A DNA stretch of 64,000 nt from Marinobacter nitratireducens (GCF_000708045.1 NZ_ANIE01000007.1:186001-250000); one strand, 5' to 3'; positions 17,818 through 28,211 are shown, numbered from the stretch's first letter. The notes: a model not told the origin generated them from the letters alone. Numbers and translations are program-made.

Positions 17818-18391
17818 GCCCAGGCTCCTGACGGAAGTGCATGCGTAGCATCGCGGTGTCTCGCAGATAGCTAATTGAGACGATATCAACGCGAAATACA
17901 TCCAGTCCGGTTCGCTGCCGCAGGTCGCGGATCAACTCATCACGGCGCCCGCAATGGATGTTCTCAATCTTCTCGTACTCGACGTCTTTCTCGCCGTGAC
18001 GCGGCAACAACACCCGTGTTTCGAGGATGATTGCCAGAATAAGGACCAGGGTATTCAGTAAAACAAGCTCCCAATGGAGCATGGACCCAACCGCAGCCAG
18101 CAGTGCCATGGCAATGACGAGAAACAGGTAGGTCATCTCCTTTATCCCGAGGGCCTCGGTCCGATAGCGCAGCATGGAAAAAACCGCAAACAGCCCGAAG
18201 GCAAAACCCATGGTCACCGTCACGGAGTGAAGCAGAGAGGTGACAAGAAATACGCCGAGCCCGAATAGAATGAAAGAGGCGGCATTTTCCCGATGCCGGG
18301 AAAAGACGTAATAGCATCGAATCAGGGCAAAAACCGAGACGGTGTTGATGACCAGCCTGACCACAAAGTGCAGGTCAATTGCAGATTCCAT
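17807..18391 (-). CDS. DUF4956 membrane protein
   Basis: 194 aa. Four membrane helices in the first 125 residues include FGLFAVFSMLRYRTEALGIKEMTYLFLVIAMALLAA, and a soluble C-terminal domain of about 65 residues follows (RRDELIRDLRQRTGLDVFRVDIVSISYLRDTAMLRM). This is the layout of the DUF4956 family, which is often found beside VTC and CotH genes. Function unknown. The start overlaps the end of the VTC gene by 17 bp, and its end overlaps the porin start, so translation is coupled. Confidence 0.85.
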   Translation of the reverse strand: MESAIDLHFVVRLVINTVSVFALIRCYYVFSRHRENAASFILFGLGVFLVTSLLHSVTVTMGFAFGLFAVFSMLRYRTEALGIKEMTYLFLVIAMALLAAVGSMLHWELVLLNTLVLILAIILETRVLLPRHGEKDVEYEKIENIHCGRRDELIRDLRQRTGLDVFRVDIVSISYLRDTAMLRMHFRQEPGHES

Positions 18392-19133
18392 TTAGGCTCC
18401 TCAACTGGGATTTGAAACGATTGGTTTTCAGTTCCTCGGGAAACAGCAGGGCCGAGCCAATGCAGTACTTACTGAAGGAGGTTGATCGCACCCCAATGTC
18501 CCGCAGGCGATCCAGCATTGGGGACGAGCCGGCCTTGCGTTGATATTTGACCTCAATAACCGCCTGGCCGTGCAACGAGACCCGTCGGAGACGATCTGGA
18601 GACTGAAATTGCAGGTCTGTATCCAGGGTGATGCGCTCATGTCCCTTACGGCTTATCAACGTAACCCTGCGATAATCGACAAAAAGAGTCGGCAACATCC
18701 TTGTCACCGACTGGCCCGCTTGCTCCAGCAAAAACGTGTCAACACCACCATTGGCGATCTCCTGGCCAGTCACGGGAACCCTCTGCTTTATGGTTCGCAT
18801 GCCCTTTAATCGCCTTTTCACCTCGAGGAACACCTGGCCCGTCCCGAGGTAATGCCTGAACCGGACCTTAGTCCGGTTGAGCTTGCCGTTGTGATGATCC
18901 AGGTAGAACTGACGGGGGGGTGTATCCAGGTAGAGCGTGTGATACTCAAAACGCCGGCAGTCACCCTGAGCCAGAACGGTATAATGCTCATCCAAACCGA
19001 TCAGACAGGCCCGAAGCTCCGCTTCCGTCACCAGAAATTTGGTGTCCATCCGATCCATCAGCTCAACCCGAGCCTGGTCTGCCAAAGAATGGGATGCAAA
19101 CCCCTCAATCGGCTCCAGAACGGCCATGTTCAT
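18375..19133 (-). CDS. VTC-domain protein (polyphosphate polymerase-like)
   Basis: 252 aa. The VTC domain, part of the triphosphate tunnel family, is seen from DTKFLVTEAELRACL through YHTLYLDTP, KVRFRHYLGTGQVFLEVKRR and RVTLISRKGHERITLDTDLQF to VIEVKYQRK. The basic and acidic residues lining these strands bind polyphosphate and metal in yeast Vtc4. Bacterial members lack direct proof of polymer synthesis as far as I know. It is coupled to CotH (4-bp overlap) and DUF4956, a commonly seen trio. Confidence 0.85.
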   Translation of the reverse strand: MNMAVLEPIEGFASHSLADQARVELMDRMDTKFLVTEAELRACLIGLDEHYTVLAQGDCRRFEYHTLYLDTPPRQFYLDHHNGKLNRTKVRFRHYLGTGQVFLEVKRRLKGMRTIKQRVPVTGQEIANGGVDTFLLEQAGQSVTRMLPTLFVDYRRVTLISRKGHERITLDTDLQFQSPDRLRRVSLHGQAVIEVKYQRKAGSSPMLDRLRDIGVRSTSFSKYCIGSALLFPEELKTNRFKSQLRSLNGICN

Positions 19134-20881
19134 TGCGCATCGGCTCCGAACTCGAGAGTTGCCTTGACAGACAGTTCCACATCCCCTTCCGCTGCACCGC
19201 TGCCAGCACTGGTCACGATGACGGAGCCGTCAGCACCCAACGCCAACGTCCTGACATCTCCCGGCGCAGACTCATCAACTTCGAATAGCAAGGCATTGGT
19301 GGCAAAACCATGAAAGTCATGGGTTCCGGGGGTGTAATCCGGGGATTCAATGAACAGCTGCAGTACGTAGGGCGTGTAATTGTCGTTGGTGTCCGCTCCG
19401 ATCATCAGCAGACTGACAACCGAGGGGGAAGCCTCGGTATCCAGAGAGTACACCAGGCTGTCTACTTCAAATGCCGCAAGCGTGAGGCTGGCATTGACCT
19501 CACGCCCATCGGGCAACGTAAACTGGAATGCCCCGGTGTCGTAGCCAGATGCCGCTTTTGCAGTAACCGATAGCCGCGTCGTTTGAGGTTCCCGACAATC
19601 CGGCTCCACATCCTCCAACCGGTATACCTCACCGGACGCCTCGGGTTCGGCCAGCGCCGCCAGGACAGTGTCGCGGCGAGATGCGATGAAGACTTCCAGG
19701 CTTTCGGTGGCCGCGGCTTCGGTTCCTGTTAACGTGCGGATTCTCTCCAGCTCCGCCAGTAACTGGGTTTCATCCCAGTTCTGCTCCAGTTGATGTTTCA
19801 AGGCCGTCTCGTAGCGGGCCCGGTACTCCGGAATCTCATAGAGACGGTCAGCAAGCGAGAAATTGCGATAAAGCACACCGGTCAGTGGCTTGATCGGGTG
19901 CTTGCCCCGGAAAGCGGTATCCGGCCCCCAAGGTATGAAATGAAAACGGCCATCCCCGGTGGGGCGATAAATATGGAAATTATTGGCGTTGCCAGTGGCC
20001 GAGTCCCAGGCCCCCAACAGCGTTTCCACCGCCCAGAAGGTTATGAACTGATCAAGATTCACCAGCTGTGGAAGGACATTGACCATTTGGTCGTCAGGCA
20101 GGGCCAGTGCATCAGCTACGGTTTTCAGATCGCTGCGATCATTGGCACTCTCATTGGTCTTCTTCTCAAACCTCTGCCCTGACCAGGTACCGAAATCCGC
20201 TGTCTGTGCCTCGTACTGATTGCCAGCATCGTCTCCGAAAGCCCGCCTCAGAAAAGGTTTCTTGATGGGTTCGACGTTGCTGTAAACGCCAAGATCCTCA
20301 CCGTTCACAGAGATACGCGCATAGTTGCATCTCGGCGCAGCAATACCTGCATCCCGGAACTGCTGATACGCCAGGCACTGCCTCGCATTCGACGGGTCCT
20401 GGCGATTGTTGTTCAGTGTCATCCGCGAATAATGCTGATAGGTCCTTCCATCCCATAAATCGTTAAAGTCCAGTTTCAGCGAAGGCACATTGGCACTCAG
20501 GGAGCCGAGGTATCCCTTTTTCCGGATGACAACCTGTTGCATCAGATCTCCGTCAATACGAACACTGGCGGTGAACTCGGTGTACTCGTAATCGGGAGGG
20601 CATTGTCGATCGGCGCTGGCCAGGGTTCGACCTTCCCCCCTGAGCGTCCGGAACTCGTCCTGCGACATGGAAATCTGAATATCCAGCATCCGCTCGGGAT
20701 CATAAAGATCCCCGTCACCGCCAACATTGATCGGCTCGGCCGGCGGATCGAAGTCGGACGGTGACGACACCGTGTGATCGCCTCCGCCCCCGCCACACCC
20801 TGCGAGGAACGCCAATGAGAGAATACCCGTGACTCGTACCCGGGTACTGATTCGCCCGGCTACGCTGCTGCCTCCGTTCAT
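19130..20881 (-). CDS. CotH kinase-family lipoprotein
   Basis: 583 aa. A lipoprotein signal (ILSLAFLAGC, then a poly-Gly linker) suggests anchoring in the cell envelope. The CotH domain spans roughly residues 50-400: SLKLDFND, LNNNRQDPS, NGEDLGVYSNVEPI, WDSATGNANNFHIYR and FIPWGPDTAF, which correspond to the kinase-like nucleotide and metal-binding parts. CotH of Bacillus phosphorylates spore coat proteins. The C-terminal 150 residues form a separate beta-rich region. First gene of the four-gene operon ending in the porin. An extracytoplasmic kinase has an unclear phosphate donor, which makes the VTC neighbour notable. Confidence 0.87.
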   Translation of the reverse strand: MNGGSSVAGRISTRVRVTGILSLAFLAGCGGGGGDHTVSSPSDFDPPAEPINVGGDGDLYDPERMLDIQISMSQDEFRTLRGEGRTLASADRQCPPDYEYTEFTASVRIDGDLMQQVVIRKKGYLGSLSANVPSLKLDFNDLWDGRTYQHYSRMTLNNNRQDPSNARQCLAYQQFRDAGIAAPRCNYARISVNGEDLGVYSNVEPIKKPFLRRAFGDDAGNQYEAQTADFGTWSGQRFEKKTNESANDRSDLKTVADALALPDDQMVNVLPQLVNLDQFITFWAVETLLGAWDSATGNANNFHIYRPTGDGRFHFIPWGPDTAFRGKHPIKPLTGVLYRNFSLADRLYEIPEYRARYETALKHQLEQNWDETQLLAELERIRTLTGTEAAATESLEVFIASRRDTVLAALAEPEASGEVYRLEDVEPDCREPQTTRLSVTAKAASGYDTGAFQFTLPDGREVNASLTLAAFEVDSLVYSLDTEASPSVVSLLMIGADTNDNYTPYVLQLFIESPDYTPGTHDFHGFATNALLFEVDESAPGDVRTLALGADGSVIVTSAGSGAAEGDVELSVKATLEFGADAQ

Positions 20882-20993
20882 CCTTTACTCCCCAGAAGTC
20901 CATTACTCAGCACGTTGCTGTCTGAGGACCAGTATTGAGTCAGAGCGAAGGAGCTGTCTGTAAGAACGTCCTACTCGGGGAGGAGCGTTGCGC

Positions 20994-22733
20994 TCAGCGG
21001 GGGGATAGAAGGCTGGCCAGGAGTGCCCGGATTCGGTTGGGCTTGACCGGCTTGTTCAGTACCGGCAGATACTGCGCGCGAAGCAATTTGCGGGTTTCGT
21101 CACTGCGGTCTGCTGTGATGATGGCCGCCGGAATGTCCTTGTCCAGACTACGCCGGATGTTGTGTATGGCTTCACATCCCGTGCGTTCATTGTCCAGATG
21201 AAAATCCGCCAGGATTACCTGCGGCACATCGGTGAGCTCTTCAAGCGCATCGACATCGCTGGCGGCACCGGTAACGTCACACCCCCACCGTTCGAGCAAT
21301 GCGATCATACTCTCAAGTATCGCGGGTTCATTATCGATCACCAGAACCCTCAAGCCCGCCAGACTGCTGCCAAACTCAGGCAGTGAGGGCTCGCTGGGCA
21401 CCGGCTGCTGATCGGTGAGTGCTTCGGCTGGTATCCAGACTGCAAACCGGGATCCGCGGCCCGGCCGGGACACCACATCAATGCGGTAACCCAGTACCCT
21501 CACCATCCGTTCAACAATCGCCAGACCAAGCCCAACGCCCTGACGGCCTCCGGTGCCCTGGGGGAGCAGCTGATGGAATTCGGTAAAAATATCCTGCAGT
21601 TTGTTCTCTTCGATACCAACGCCGGTATCCCAGATTTCAATGCAGAGATCCCCGCCACGGAATCTCATGGACAGCAGGATCCCACCCTCCCGGGTATACC
21701 GGAAGGCATTGCTCAGCAAGTTACGGACAATACGCGCCAGCATCCGCTGATCGGTTTTGACCAGACCGGGACAGGTGCGAATTCTGAAATCCAGACCGGC
21801 ATTGCCGGCTACGGCATCAAACTCCTCGCCAAGCGCCTTGAGCAGGAATTGCAGATCTACAAAGGCCAGATCGGGGTTCATCGCCTGCTGATCCAGCTTG
21901 GAGATATCCAGCAGATCGGCCAACAGGTCTTCAGCGCCTTCCAGAGCTCGATGAATCTGATGCACCATGCGGGTTTCGGCGCTCGGCAACTGGCTGTCCT
22001 GCAAGGCGGACACCATCAATCGCGCCGCATTCAGGGGCTGGAGCAGATCGTGGCTGGCAGCTGCCAGGTATTTATCCTTGCTCCGGTTTGCCTCTTTGGC
22101 GGCTTCCATCGCCACCACGAGCTCGCGCTCCACCTTCTCCCTCTGCTCGATCTGGTAACGCAGACCAACGTTGGCGTTCTGGAGCGCCTCCGTTCTCTCC
22201 TCAACCCGGGCCTCCAGATCAAGGTTCAACTGCTCCAGTTTCTGGCGTGCCTGGACCCGTTCGGTGATATCCGCGACAAAGGCTTCAACCACTTCGGGAC
22301 CAAGATCGGGGCGGCGCAGAAGGGTAATAGCAACGTGCACCGGAGTCTGATCCGCTTTACGGAAAAGCGTCTCACGGGCACTCAGGCTGCCGTTATCGAG
22401 GAGCTCCTGACGGACCTCGTCAAACTCTGCAACGCTGTAGAACAGCTGCTCCCGCAACCGAATGATCCGCTTACTCAAATCCTCAGCACTGTCGTAACCA
22501 CAGATCCTTGCCATGGCCGGATTGCACGCCAGAAAGCCGCCCCGGAGGTTGGCCTGAAAGATGCCATGCAAAGCATGCTCGAACAGCCACTTGTAGTGGT
22601 TTCGCTCCTTCTCCAGTTCGTCCAGACGTTCCTGAAGCGCGGGATAATAGTTTTTGCGTACCGACTGGCTTCCAAGCCCCAGAAGATCGCCGATACCGTA
22701 ACCACTGTCCTGCTCCTCAGAGGGCTTCTTCAT
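20994..22733 (-). CDS. ercS: PAS hybrid sensor kinase, ErcS-like
   Basis: About 579 aa from the ATG at 22733, with AGGTGG upstream; a longer frame to 22868 lies inside ercA. Order: PAS domain (about residues 30-160, YKWLFEHALHGIFQANLRGG), coiled coil, H box LAAASHDLLQPLNAARLM, N box IVRNLLSNAFRYT, G boxes IWDTGVGIEENK and GVGLGLAIVERM, then a receiver with phosphoacceptor Asp in ILADFHLD. No membrane segment, so a cytoplasmic sensor. It sits after ercA as in the Pseudomonas aeruginosa exa-pqq-erc region, where such kinases control ethanol oxidation. The symbol is by position and architecture. Confidence 0.85.
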   Translation of the reverse strand: MKKPSEEQDSGYGIGDLLGLGSQSVRKNYYPALQERLDELEKERNHYKWLFEHALHGIFQANLRGGFLACNPAMARICGYDSAEDLSKRIIRLREQLFYSVAEFDEVRQELLDNGSLSARETLFRKADQTPVHVAITLLRRPDLGPEVVEAFVADITERVQARQKLEQLNLDLEARVEERTEALQNANVGLRYQIEQREKVERELVVAMEAAKEANRSKDKYLAAASHDLLQPLNAARLMVSALQDSQLPSAETRMVHQIHRALEGAEDLLADLLDISKLDQQAMNPDLAFVDLQFLLKALGEEFDAVAGNAGLDFRIRTCPGLVKTDQRMLARIVRNLLSNAFRYTREGGILLSMRFRGGDLCIEIWDTGVGIEENKLQDIFTEFHQLLPQGTGGRQGVGLGLAIVERMVRVLGYRIDVVSRPGRGSRFAVWIPAEALTDQQPVPSEPSLPEFGSSLAGLRVLVIDNEPAILESMIALLERWGCDVTGAASDVDALEELTDVPQVILADFHLDNERTGCEAIHNIRRSLDKDIPAAIITADRSDETRKLLRAQYLPVLNKPVKPNRIRALLASLLSPR

Positions 22734-23880
22734 AGACCACCTGAACATCCCGCAACGACGACTTGCGCGGATTGGTGAGAATGCATGGATCCTGTAAGGC
22801 AAACCCGGACAGGTGCGGAATATCCGAAACCGTAACGCCAAGCTGGGCCAGCCTGGCTTCCAGGCCAACTTTTTTCTTCAGCTCAACGATGCGGTTCATC
22901 AATCGTTTCTTGATCTCCGGTTTACTCATGCCCCGGGTGTCGATATCCATGGCCTCGGCCACACGACGGAAACGGTCCTCTGCAGAGTTAAAGTTGTAGG
23001 CCACCACATGCTCAAGCAGCAGCGCATTACAGAGGCCATGGGGCAGATCAAGGAACCCGCCGAGACTGTGGGACATGGCGTGAACCGCACCCAAAATTGC
23101 ATTGGAAAACGCCAGGCCGGCCTGCATGGACGCCAGCATGATCTGCTCACGAAGGTAGGGGTCGGCGGTATTCTGGATCAGCGGCTCGAGATTCCGGTTA
23201 ATCAGCCGGATGGCTTCCAGTGCGTGGGTATCCGTCAATGGACCGCTGCCGGTGGAGACGAAAGCCTCGATGGCGTGAACCATGGCATCCACGCCGGTGC
23301 AGGCGGTGAGATAGGCATCCATGGTTTCCGTCACCTGCGGGTCGATGAGTGACACATCCGGCACCACAGCTTTGCTGATGATCGAAAATTTGAACCGCCG
23401 GTCCGGATCGGAAATGATCGCGAACTGAGACACATCCGCCGAGGTCCCTGCCGTTGTTGGGATCAGAATCAGCGGAGGCGGCGGTGTGGTGATGGTATCC
23501 ACCCCCTCAAACTCAAGGATGCTGCGGCCATCGGTCGCCACAATTCCGATACCCTTGGCACAATCCATCGGGCTCCCGCCACCGATGGCAACGATGACGT
23601 CGCATTCGCTGGCCTTGTAGAGTTCGGCTCCGGCCATCACCTCTTCCGCTTTCGGGTTGGGCGAGACCCCGGTAAATACCGTCGTCCGAATACCGGCCTC
23701 TGTCAGTAAATCAATGATTTCCTGAACCCAGCCGGCCGCAGCCACCCCGGGGTCAGACACCAGGAAAACATGCCGGGCACCGAAATTACTGGCGAAATTG
23801 GCCACCGACTTCCGGGAACCGGCGCCAAAGACGATCTCAGGAGAAACAAATTTGCGGAGAGAAGAAATATCGTGACTCAT
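22717..23880 (-). CDS. ercA: Iron-containing alcohol dehydrogenase ErcA
   Basis: 387 aa, group III (iron-dependent) alcohol dehydrogenase. NAD-binding GGGSPMDCAKGIGI and TTAGTSADVS are seen, and iron ligands fall in the Asp/His region MVHAIEAFVSTGSGPLTD and MSHSLGGFLDLPHGLCNALLLEHV. In Pseudomonas ErcA is needed for induction of the ethanol oxidation system rather than as the main catabolic enzyme, and it lies between pqqH and ercS, the same order as here. It is coupled to the hybrid kinase by a 17-bp overlap. Confidence 0.92.
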   Translation of the reverse strand: MSHDISSLRKFVSPEIVFGAGSRKSVANFASNFGARHVFLVSDPGVAAAGWVQEIIDLLTEAGIRTTVFTGVSPNPKAEEVMAGAELYKASECDVIVAIGGGSPMDCAKGIGIVATDGRSILEFEGVDTITTPPPPLILIPTTAGTSADVSQFAIISDPDRRFKFSIISKAVVPDVSLIDPQVTETMDAYLTACTGVDAMVHAIEAFVSTGSGPLTDTHALEAIRLINRNLEPLIQNTADPYLREQIMLASMQAGLAFSNAILGAVHAMSHSLGGFLDLPHGLCNALLLEHVVAYNFNSAEDRFRRVAEAMDIDTRGMSKPEIKKRLMNRIVELKKKVGLEARLAQLGVTVSDIPHLSGFALQDPCILTNPRKSSLRDVQVVYEEAL

Positions 23881-23986
23881 TGGCCTGCGCTCGCCCGTTT
23901 GTTCTTATAGGAATAACCGAGAGTTTAACTCAAGTTTTCCACAGGATCATCGGACTTTCGGCCAACCTTTTCAGGCCACTTGCGAC

Positions 23987-24883
23987 TTAACGAGGCTTGG
24001 CACCGGCACCATCAAACAGCGAAGCCGGTCGCAACCAGAGTCGCTCATCGTCCAAGGGTGTTTCTGCGGGAAGCAGCGGGTTTTCAAGCCGGATCAGGCG
24101 ACGTTCCTCCAGCCGGGCACGTTCCAGAACTTTACCGTGATATTTCTGGAAGATCGTCTCCAGTTCGCCGCTTTCGATGATTCTGTCCAGCCCGACCTCC
24201 AGCCGCGTGGCCAAGGCCTCATTGTCTTTCGCCACAAAGAAGTAGTAAGGCCAGGGGTAGTAGATCAACAGATTTTGCTCTACCGCCAGGTCAGGCAGAT
24301 CGTTCCGGCGAGCCTCGAATTCGTCAAATACTTCATTGACTCCCCGGGGAAACAGCAACGCGCGGTCGGCCTCAATCATCCGGAACAGGCTCTCATAGGG
24401 GGAGGTAATCACCTCCGCGCCATAAGCGTTAAAGATCTCTATATCGCCCCAGCCGGTGCCCTGAACAATTCGCACGCCTTTCAGATCGTCAGGACTCTGG
24501 ATCCTGTCCACCGTCGACTGATCGCCTTTGTGGATCAACGAAATACGGAAGGACAAAAGGCCGCGGCGCAAAGGGATGCGTATGGGCCGAACTTTTTGTT
24601 CACGTTCTTTTGAGGTGGATGTCCAGATAAGGTTCGGGGTCCGCCCTGCCATCAACTCATGTACGTACCGGCGTGAGGTCATCACTTGGGTCGAGGGCCG
24701 CATGCGGAATGGCCCGAAGTCCGGCTCTGTTGCCGTTAGAACCGCCTCCAGGATAGCCACAAGATCGTCAAAACGGCGGTCATCAACTGATTCTGCCGCC
24801 GGATACACAACGTTGAGCACATCAGCTCTCGCAGGAGCCGCTAAACAAAACGCCAGAAAAAGCAGGGTTACATGGCGCCACAT
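23987..24883 (-). CDS. Periplasmic solute-binding-like protein (SBP_bac_3 type)
   Basis: 298 aa with a signal peptide (MWRHVTLLFLAFCLAAPARA). The body resembles polar amino-acid-type binding proteins: an early LNVVYPAAES strand, LKGVRIVQGTGWGDIEIF in the middle, and the end IESGELETIFQKYHGKVLERARL. No permease or ATPase gene is next to it; it lies between pqqH and ercA. It might sense or scavenge a ligand for the alcohol oxidation system, but this is inference from position. No ligand can be named. Confidence 0.78.
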   Translation of the reverse strand: MWRHVTLLFLAFCLAAPARADVLNVVYPAAESVDDRRFDDLVAILEAVLTATEPDFGPFRMRPSTQVMTSRRYVHELMAGRTPNLIWTSTSKEREQKVRPIRIPLRRGLLSFRISLIHKGDQSTVDRIQSPDDLKGVRIVQGTGWGDIEIFNAYGAEVITSPYESLFRMIEADRALLFPRGVNEVFDEFEARRNDLPDLAVEQNLLIYYPWPYYFFVAKDNEALATRLEVGLDRIIESGELETIFQKYHGKVLERARLEERRLIRLENPLLPAETPLDDERLWLRPASLFDGAGAKPR

Positions 24884-24980
24884 CGCTTCTGACCTATAAA
24901 CGGGCTTTCCTTATCAGTGTTTCTCGCAATGCCGGAAAACACAAATTTTCTGTCGACATCGGCCCGGAAAGAGTCAGGAT

Positions 24981-26825
24981 TCAGTCAGTCGCCATACCCC
25001 CGTGGTGCCGGTAGAACCGCAAGAGATTTCTAAGCACGGAGGCCTGATTCTGAGCCTGCCGGAATCCATGCCCCTCGTCCTCGAAAACATGGACCTCCAC
25101 CGTCTTTCCCTGGGCTTCCAGCGCCGCGGCCATTTGCCGTGTCTGCTCGGGCACCACAACTGGATCCTGCAACCCCTGGAAGAAAATGGCGGGACAGGCG
25201 ATACGCTCCGCCAGGTGGGTCGGCGTCACTGAACGCCAGTTTTCACCTGACGCCCCGGGATCGCCCAACAGCCAGTCCAGGTAACCCGATTCAAAACGAT
25301 GGGTAGCCTTGCGTAGATTGAGAGGGTCAGACACCCCGAACAGGCTGGCTAACGCGCAGAACTCTCCGCCAGAAACCGCCGCCATCAGGGCGGTATAGCC
25401 ACCAGAGCTTCGCCCCTGAATAAACGCCCGACTGCCGTCACAGTAGCCCCCGGCGTCCAGGTAACGAATCATACGGTCCATGTCCTCGACATCCGCCCTG
25501 CCCCACCGCCCTTTCAGCGCCATGCGATACGCGCGACCAAAGCCGGTGCTTCCGGTGTAATTGACATCCACCACGGCGAAGCCACGCTGACACCAGAACT
25601 GAACCTGAGGGTTGTAGACGGCGTAAGCCGCCGAGGTTGGCCCGCCGTGGGCAACGACAATAATGGGCGGAGGTTCCGGATGGTCAGAGACCGGCGGGTA
25701 AAGGAATCCCTGCAGCGGGAATGGAAAATCGGGTTCAGGCGGCACATTCACCGGCTCTGGACGTACCAGATGTCCGGCAACTGGCGGCACATCACCTCCC
25801 TGTAGCACGGTGACGTTGCCGGTTACCGGGCACACCTCGATAATGGCATCCAGCCGGCAAGCGGACTTCGCGATACACAGAAGCTTTTCATCCCGACAGG
25901 TCAGGGACCGAAAATCCGTGAAGTCCACTGCGACCCGGCGCCCGCCATCGTTATTTTCCAGCCAGAGTTCCCCGATGCCATCCCGGTAGCACACCCGAGC
26001 CCAGCCCGTGTTCAGGTGACAGCTGTGGCTTTCAGCAAGCTGCCAGGGGGCATTAGCATGGTCAAGATTCGGGGCCTGAGCACCGCACCAGCGGCCATTC
26101 TCGCGAATATGGAACGGCTGCCACCAGCCCGCGTGATCGGACAATACCCACAGATCCGATCCAACGAAGCCCGGTTGCTGCACCGATCCCGGCGCGGGCG
26201 GATCGATTGTGGTCGAGGTTAGAAGTCGGCCGGCCACATCCAGTTCACCAACCCAGAGCCGTGTTCGGTACCAGGGCATATCGGGAAGCGCCCAGCTGTA
26301 CCAGGCAATTTGGCGACCATCGGCACTGAGGGCCGGGGCGCTGTAGAAGTCTTCGCCGGTGTGCAGGGCCGTCGCGATGCCATCATCCGGCGTAACAGCA
26401 ACCAGGGACTGGCAACCATCAACTTCTCGTACCGCCAGAAGGCGGTTCCGAACCGTATCCGGCGTCAAACCGCCCCAGGCTTGTCCGCCTGCCGGGACCA
26501 GAAGACGTCGCTGACCGGTTCGCCGATCCAGGCACCACAACGCTTGCGCATCGGATACCCAGAATACGAAGTCCGGCAGCACTGCAAAGGCACCGCCACC
26601 GTACCCATTCAGCCGGCTGCGAACCCCGTCCGGTCCGGTGTCAATGGCAGCCTTACCTGCAGCGCCGGCACGCCACAGTCGAACTTGGCCAGAGTCCGGT
26701 TCAGAAGCCAGCCAGAACACGTCCCCCTCGCAGACACTGAGTTCCGCAAACTGGCGGAACCCGGCGCAGGCTTGCTCGGCGGAGAGTTTGTCAGCTTCGG
26801 AAGAACAGTCGGGAGTTTTCTGCAT
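24981..26825 (-). CDS. pqqH: S9-family prolyl oligopeptidase-like peptidase, PqqH
   Basis: 614 aa. An N-terminal beta-propeller-like region of about 350 residues is followed by an alpha/beta hydrolase domain. Catalytic Ser in [13 protein letters not shown], Asp in [15 protein letters not shown] and His in [20 protein letters not shown] is the oxyanion region. It starts 35 bp inside the end of pqqE, matching the position of pqqH in Pseudomonas. A role in processing PqqA-derived peptide is proposed for this gene in the literature, but is not proven here. No export signal. Confidence 0.88.
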   Translation of the reverse strand: MQKTPDCSSEADKLSAEQACAGFRQFAELSVCEGDVFWLASEPDSGQVRLWRAGAAGKAAIDTGPDGVRSRLNGYGGGAFAVLPDFVFWVSDAQALWCLDRRTGQRRLLVPAGGQAWGGLTPDTVRNRLLAVREVDGCQSLVAVTPDDGIATALHTGEDFYSAPALSADGRQIAWYSWALPDMPWYRTRLWVGELDVAGRLLTSTTIDPPAPGSVQQPGFVGSDLWVLSDHAGWWQPFHIRENGRWCGAQAPNLDHANAPWQLAESHSCHLNTGWARVCYRDGIGELWLENNDGGRRVAVDFTDFRSLTCRDEKLLCIAKSACRLDAIIEVCPVTGNVTVLQGGDVPPVAGHLVRPEPVNVPPEPDFPFPLQGFLYPPVSDHPEPPPIIVVAHGGPTSAAYAVYNPQVQFWCQRGFAVVDVNYTGSTGFGRAYRMALKGRWGRADVEDMDRMIRYLDAGGYCDGSRAFIQGRSSGGYTALMAAVSGGEFCALASLFGVSDPLNLRKATHRFESGYLDWLLGDPGASGENWRSVTPTHLAERIACPAIFFQGLQDPVVVPEQTRQMAAALEAQGKTVEVHVFEDEGHGFRQAQNQASVLRNLLRFYRHHGGMATD

Positions 26826-27939
26826 TGCGGAAGGTCAGCTCTTCAATGCCCGCGGTGGCATGATCTGCCGCTCGTCTGGCCGAGAGGATCCTGTCGTGGT
26901 GAGGAGACTTGCCACACACCGGATCGGCGTTATCCGCATTGCCCGTCAGCATGTAAGCCTGGCAGCGGCAGCCGCCAAAGTCCTTGCCTTTCTCGTCACA
27001 GGAACGACAGGGTTCCGGCATCCAGCTGTCACCCCGGTAATGGTTGAACCCCGGGCTGTTGTACCAGATGTCTTTCATCGACATCTCGGTGACATTGGGG
27101 AAATCAATGGGCAGTATGCGGGCACTGTGACAGGGCAGAGCCGTGCCATCCGGAGCAACCGTCAGAAACAGACTTCCCCAGCCATTCATGCAGGCTTTCG
27201 GACGTTCCTCATAGTAATCCGGGGTCACAAAGATCAGCTTCATGGCCGAACCGGCATCCAGCAAACGGGCGCGGTAAGCATTCACTTCCGCCTCAGCCTT
27301 CTCCAGCTGGGCCCGGGAAGGCATCAACCCCTCCCGATTCTTGAATGCCCAGCCGTAGTACTGACATGTCGCCAACTCGACGTAATCGGCCCCCAGCTTG
27401 TCGCACAGGGCGATGATGTCGTTCATCTGGTGAATGTTGTGACGGTGGATCACGAAGTTGAGCACCATCGGGTAGCCGGCTTCCTTCACCGCACGGGCCA
27501 TGGCCAGCTTCTGGTCAAACGCTTTACGCGAACCCGCTACGGCGTTGTTCAGCTCGGGGTCAGACGCCTGGAAACTGACCTGAATATGATCCAGCCCGGC
27601 CTCGGCGAAGGCTTCCACCTTGTCGGCATTCAGCCCAAGCCCCGAGGTAATCAGATTGCTGTAGTAACCGAGATGGCGCGCTTCCGAGATCAGTTCCGAC
27701 AGGTCCTGACGCACCAGCGGCTCGCCCCCGGAAAAGCCAAGCTGCGCAGCCCCCATGGTTCGCCCCTGGCGTAGCACATCCACCCACTGTTCGGTGGTCA
27801 GCTCCTGATCGGCACTGGAAAAATCCAGCGGGTTCGAGCAGTAGGGACACTGAAGCGGGCAGCGGTAGGTCAGCTCCGCCAGCAGCCACAATGGTGGGCC
27901 AACGGATACGCCATCTGCTTGCTTGCCCGGTGCGTTCAT
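26791..27939 (-). CDS. pqqE: PQQ biosynthesis radical SAM enzyme
   Basis: 382 aa. The [4Fe-4S] radical SAM motif is CPLQCPYC (Cys27, Cys31, Cys34), and the C-terminal SPASM cysteines are in [19 protein letters not shown] and [16 protein letters not shown]. PqqE makes the first C-C bond between Glu and Tyr of PqqA, with PqqD as the peptide carrier. [11 protein letters not shown] is the SAM-binding GGEP motif. It overlaps pqqD by 4 bp. All metal ligands are present. Confidence 0.98.
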   Translation of the reverse strand: MNAPGKQADGVSVGPPLWLLAELTYRCPLQCPYCSNPLDFSSADQELTTEQWVDVLRQGRTMGAAQLGFSGGEPLVRQDLSELISEARHLGYYSNLITSGLGLNADKVEAFAEAGLDHIQVSFQASDPELNNAVAGSRKAFDQKLAMARAVKEAGYPMVLNFVIHRHNIHQMNDIIALCDKLGADYVELATCQYYGWAFKNREGLMPSRAQLEKAEAEVNAYRARLLDAGSAMKLIFVTPDYYEERPKACMNGWGSLFLTVAPDGTALPCHSARILPIDFPNVTEMSMKDIWYNSPGFNHYRGDSWMPEPCRSCDEKGKDFGGCRCQAYMLTGNADNADPVCGKSPHHDRILSARRAADHATAGIEELTFRNAENSRLFFRS

Positions 27940-28211
27940 ACCATTTCAATCCAGTGCTGGTTCGCCGCTTCCTGCAAAAATGCCTCAACATCCTTGGCCA
28001 GAGGCCCGGCGTCCGGAAACGCCTGTTCCAAGGTCGCTACAATCGTCTCGACACTGCGTTCGCCATCCACTTCTTTGAGGATAGCACCGGCACTGCCGTT
28101 CAGCTTCACCATCCCTTCCGGATAGAGCAGCACGTAACTCTCCTGGGCCGGCTCCCACTGGAACCGGAACCCGCGACGAAGTTTCGGTGTCTTTGCCATA
28201 ACCGTGTCCAT
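27936..28211 (-). CDS. pqqD: PQQ biosynthesis peptide chaperone
   Basis: 91 aa from the ATG at 28211, which shares one base with the pqqC stop (TGATG). The longer frame to 28307 would lie inside pqqC. PqqD is a RiPP recognition element that binds PqqA and presents it to PqqE. Seen: [28 protein letters not shown] and [20 protein letters not shown], the usual winged fold of this family. The gene order pqqABCDE is complete. Confidence 0.96.
   Translation of the reverse strand: MDTVMAKTPKLRRGFRFQWEPAQESYVLLYPEGMVKLNGSAGAILKEVDGERSVETIVATLEQAFPDAGPLAKDVEAFLQEAANQHWIEMV

Noticed and set aside
16693..17901. Longer N terminus for the OprP-like porin
   Set aside because: The extra 28 residues lie inside the DUF4956 gene and would precede, and so spoil, the signal peptide.
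26638..27774. Open frame of 378 codons on the plus strand across pqqH/pqqE
   Set aside because: It is antisense to two well-supported genes and has no domain.
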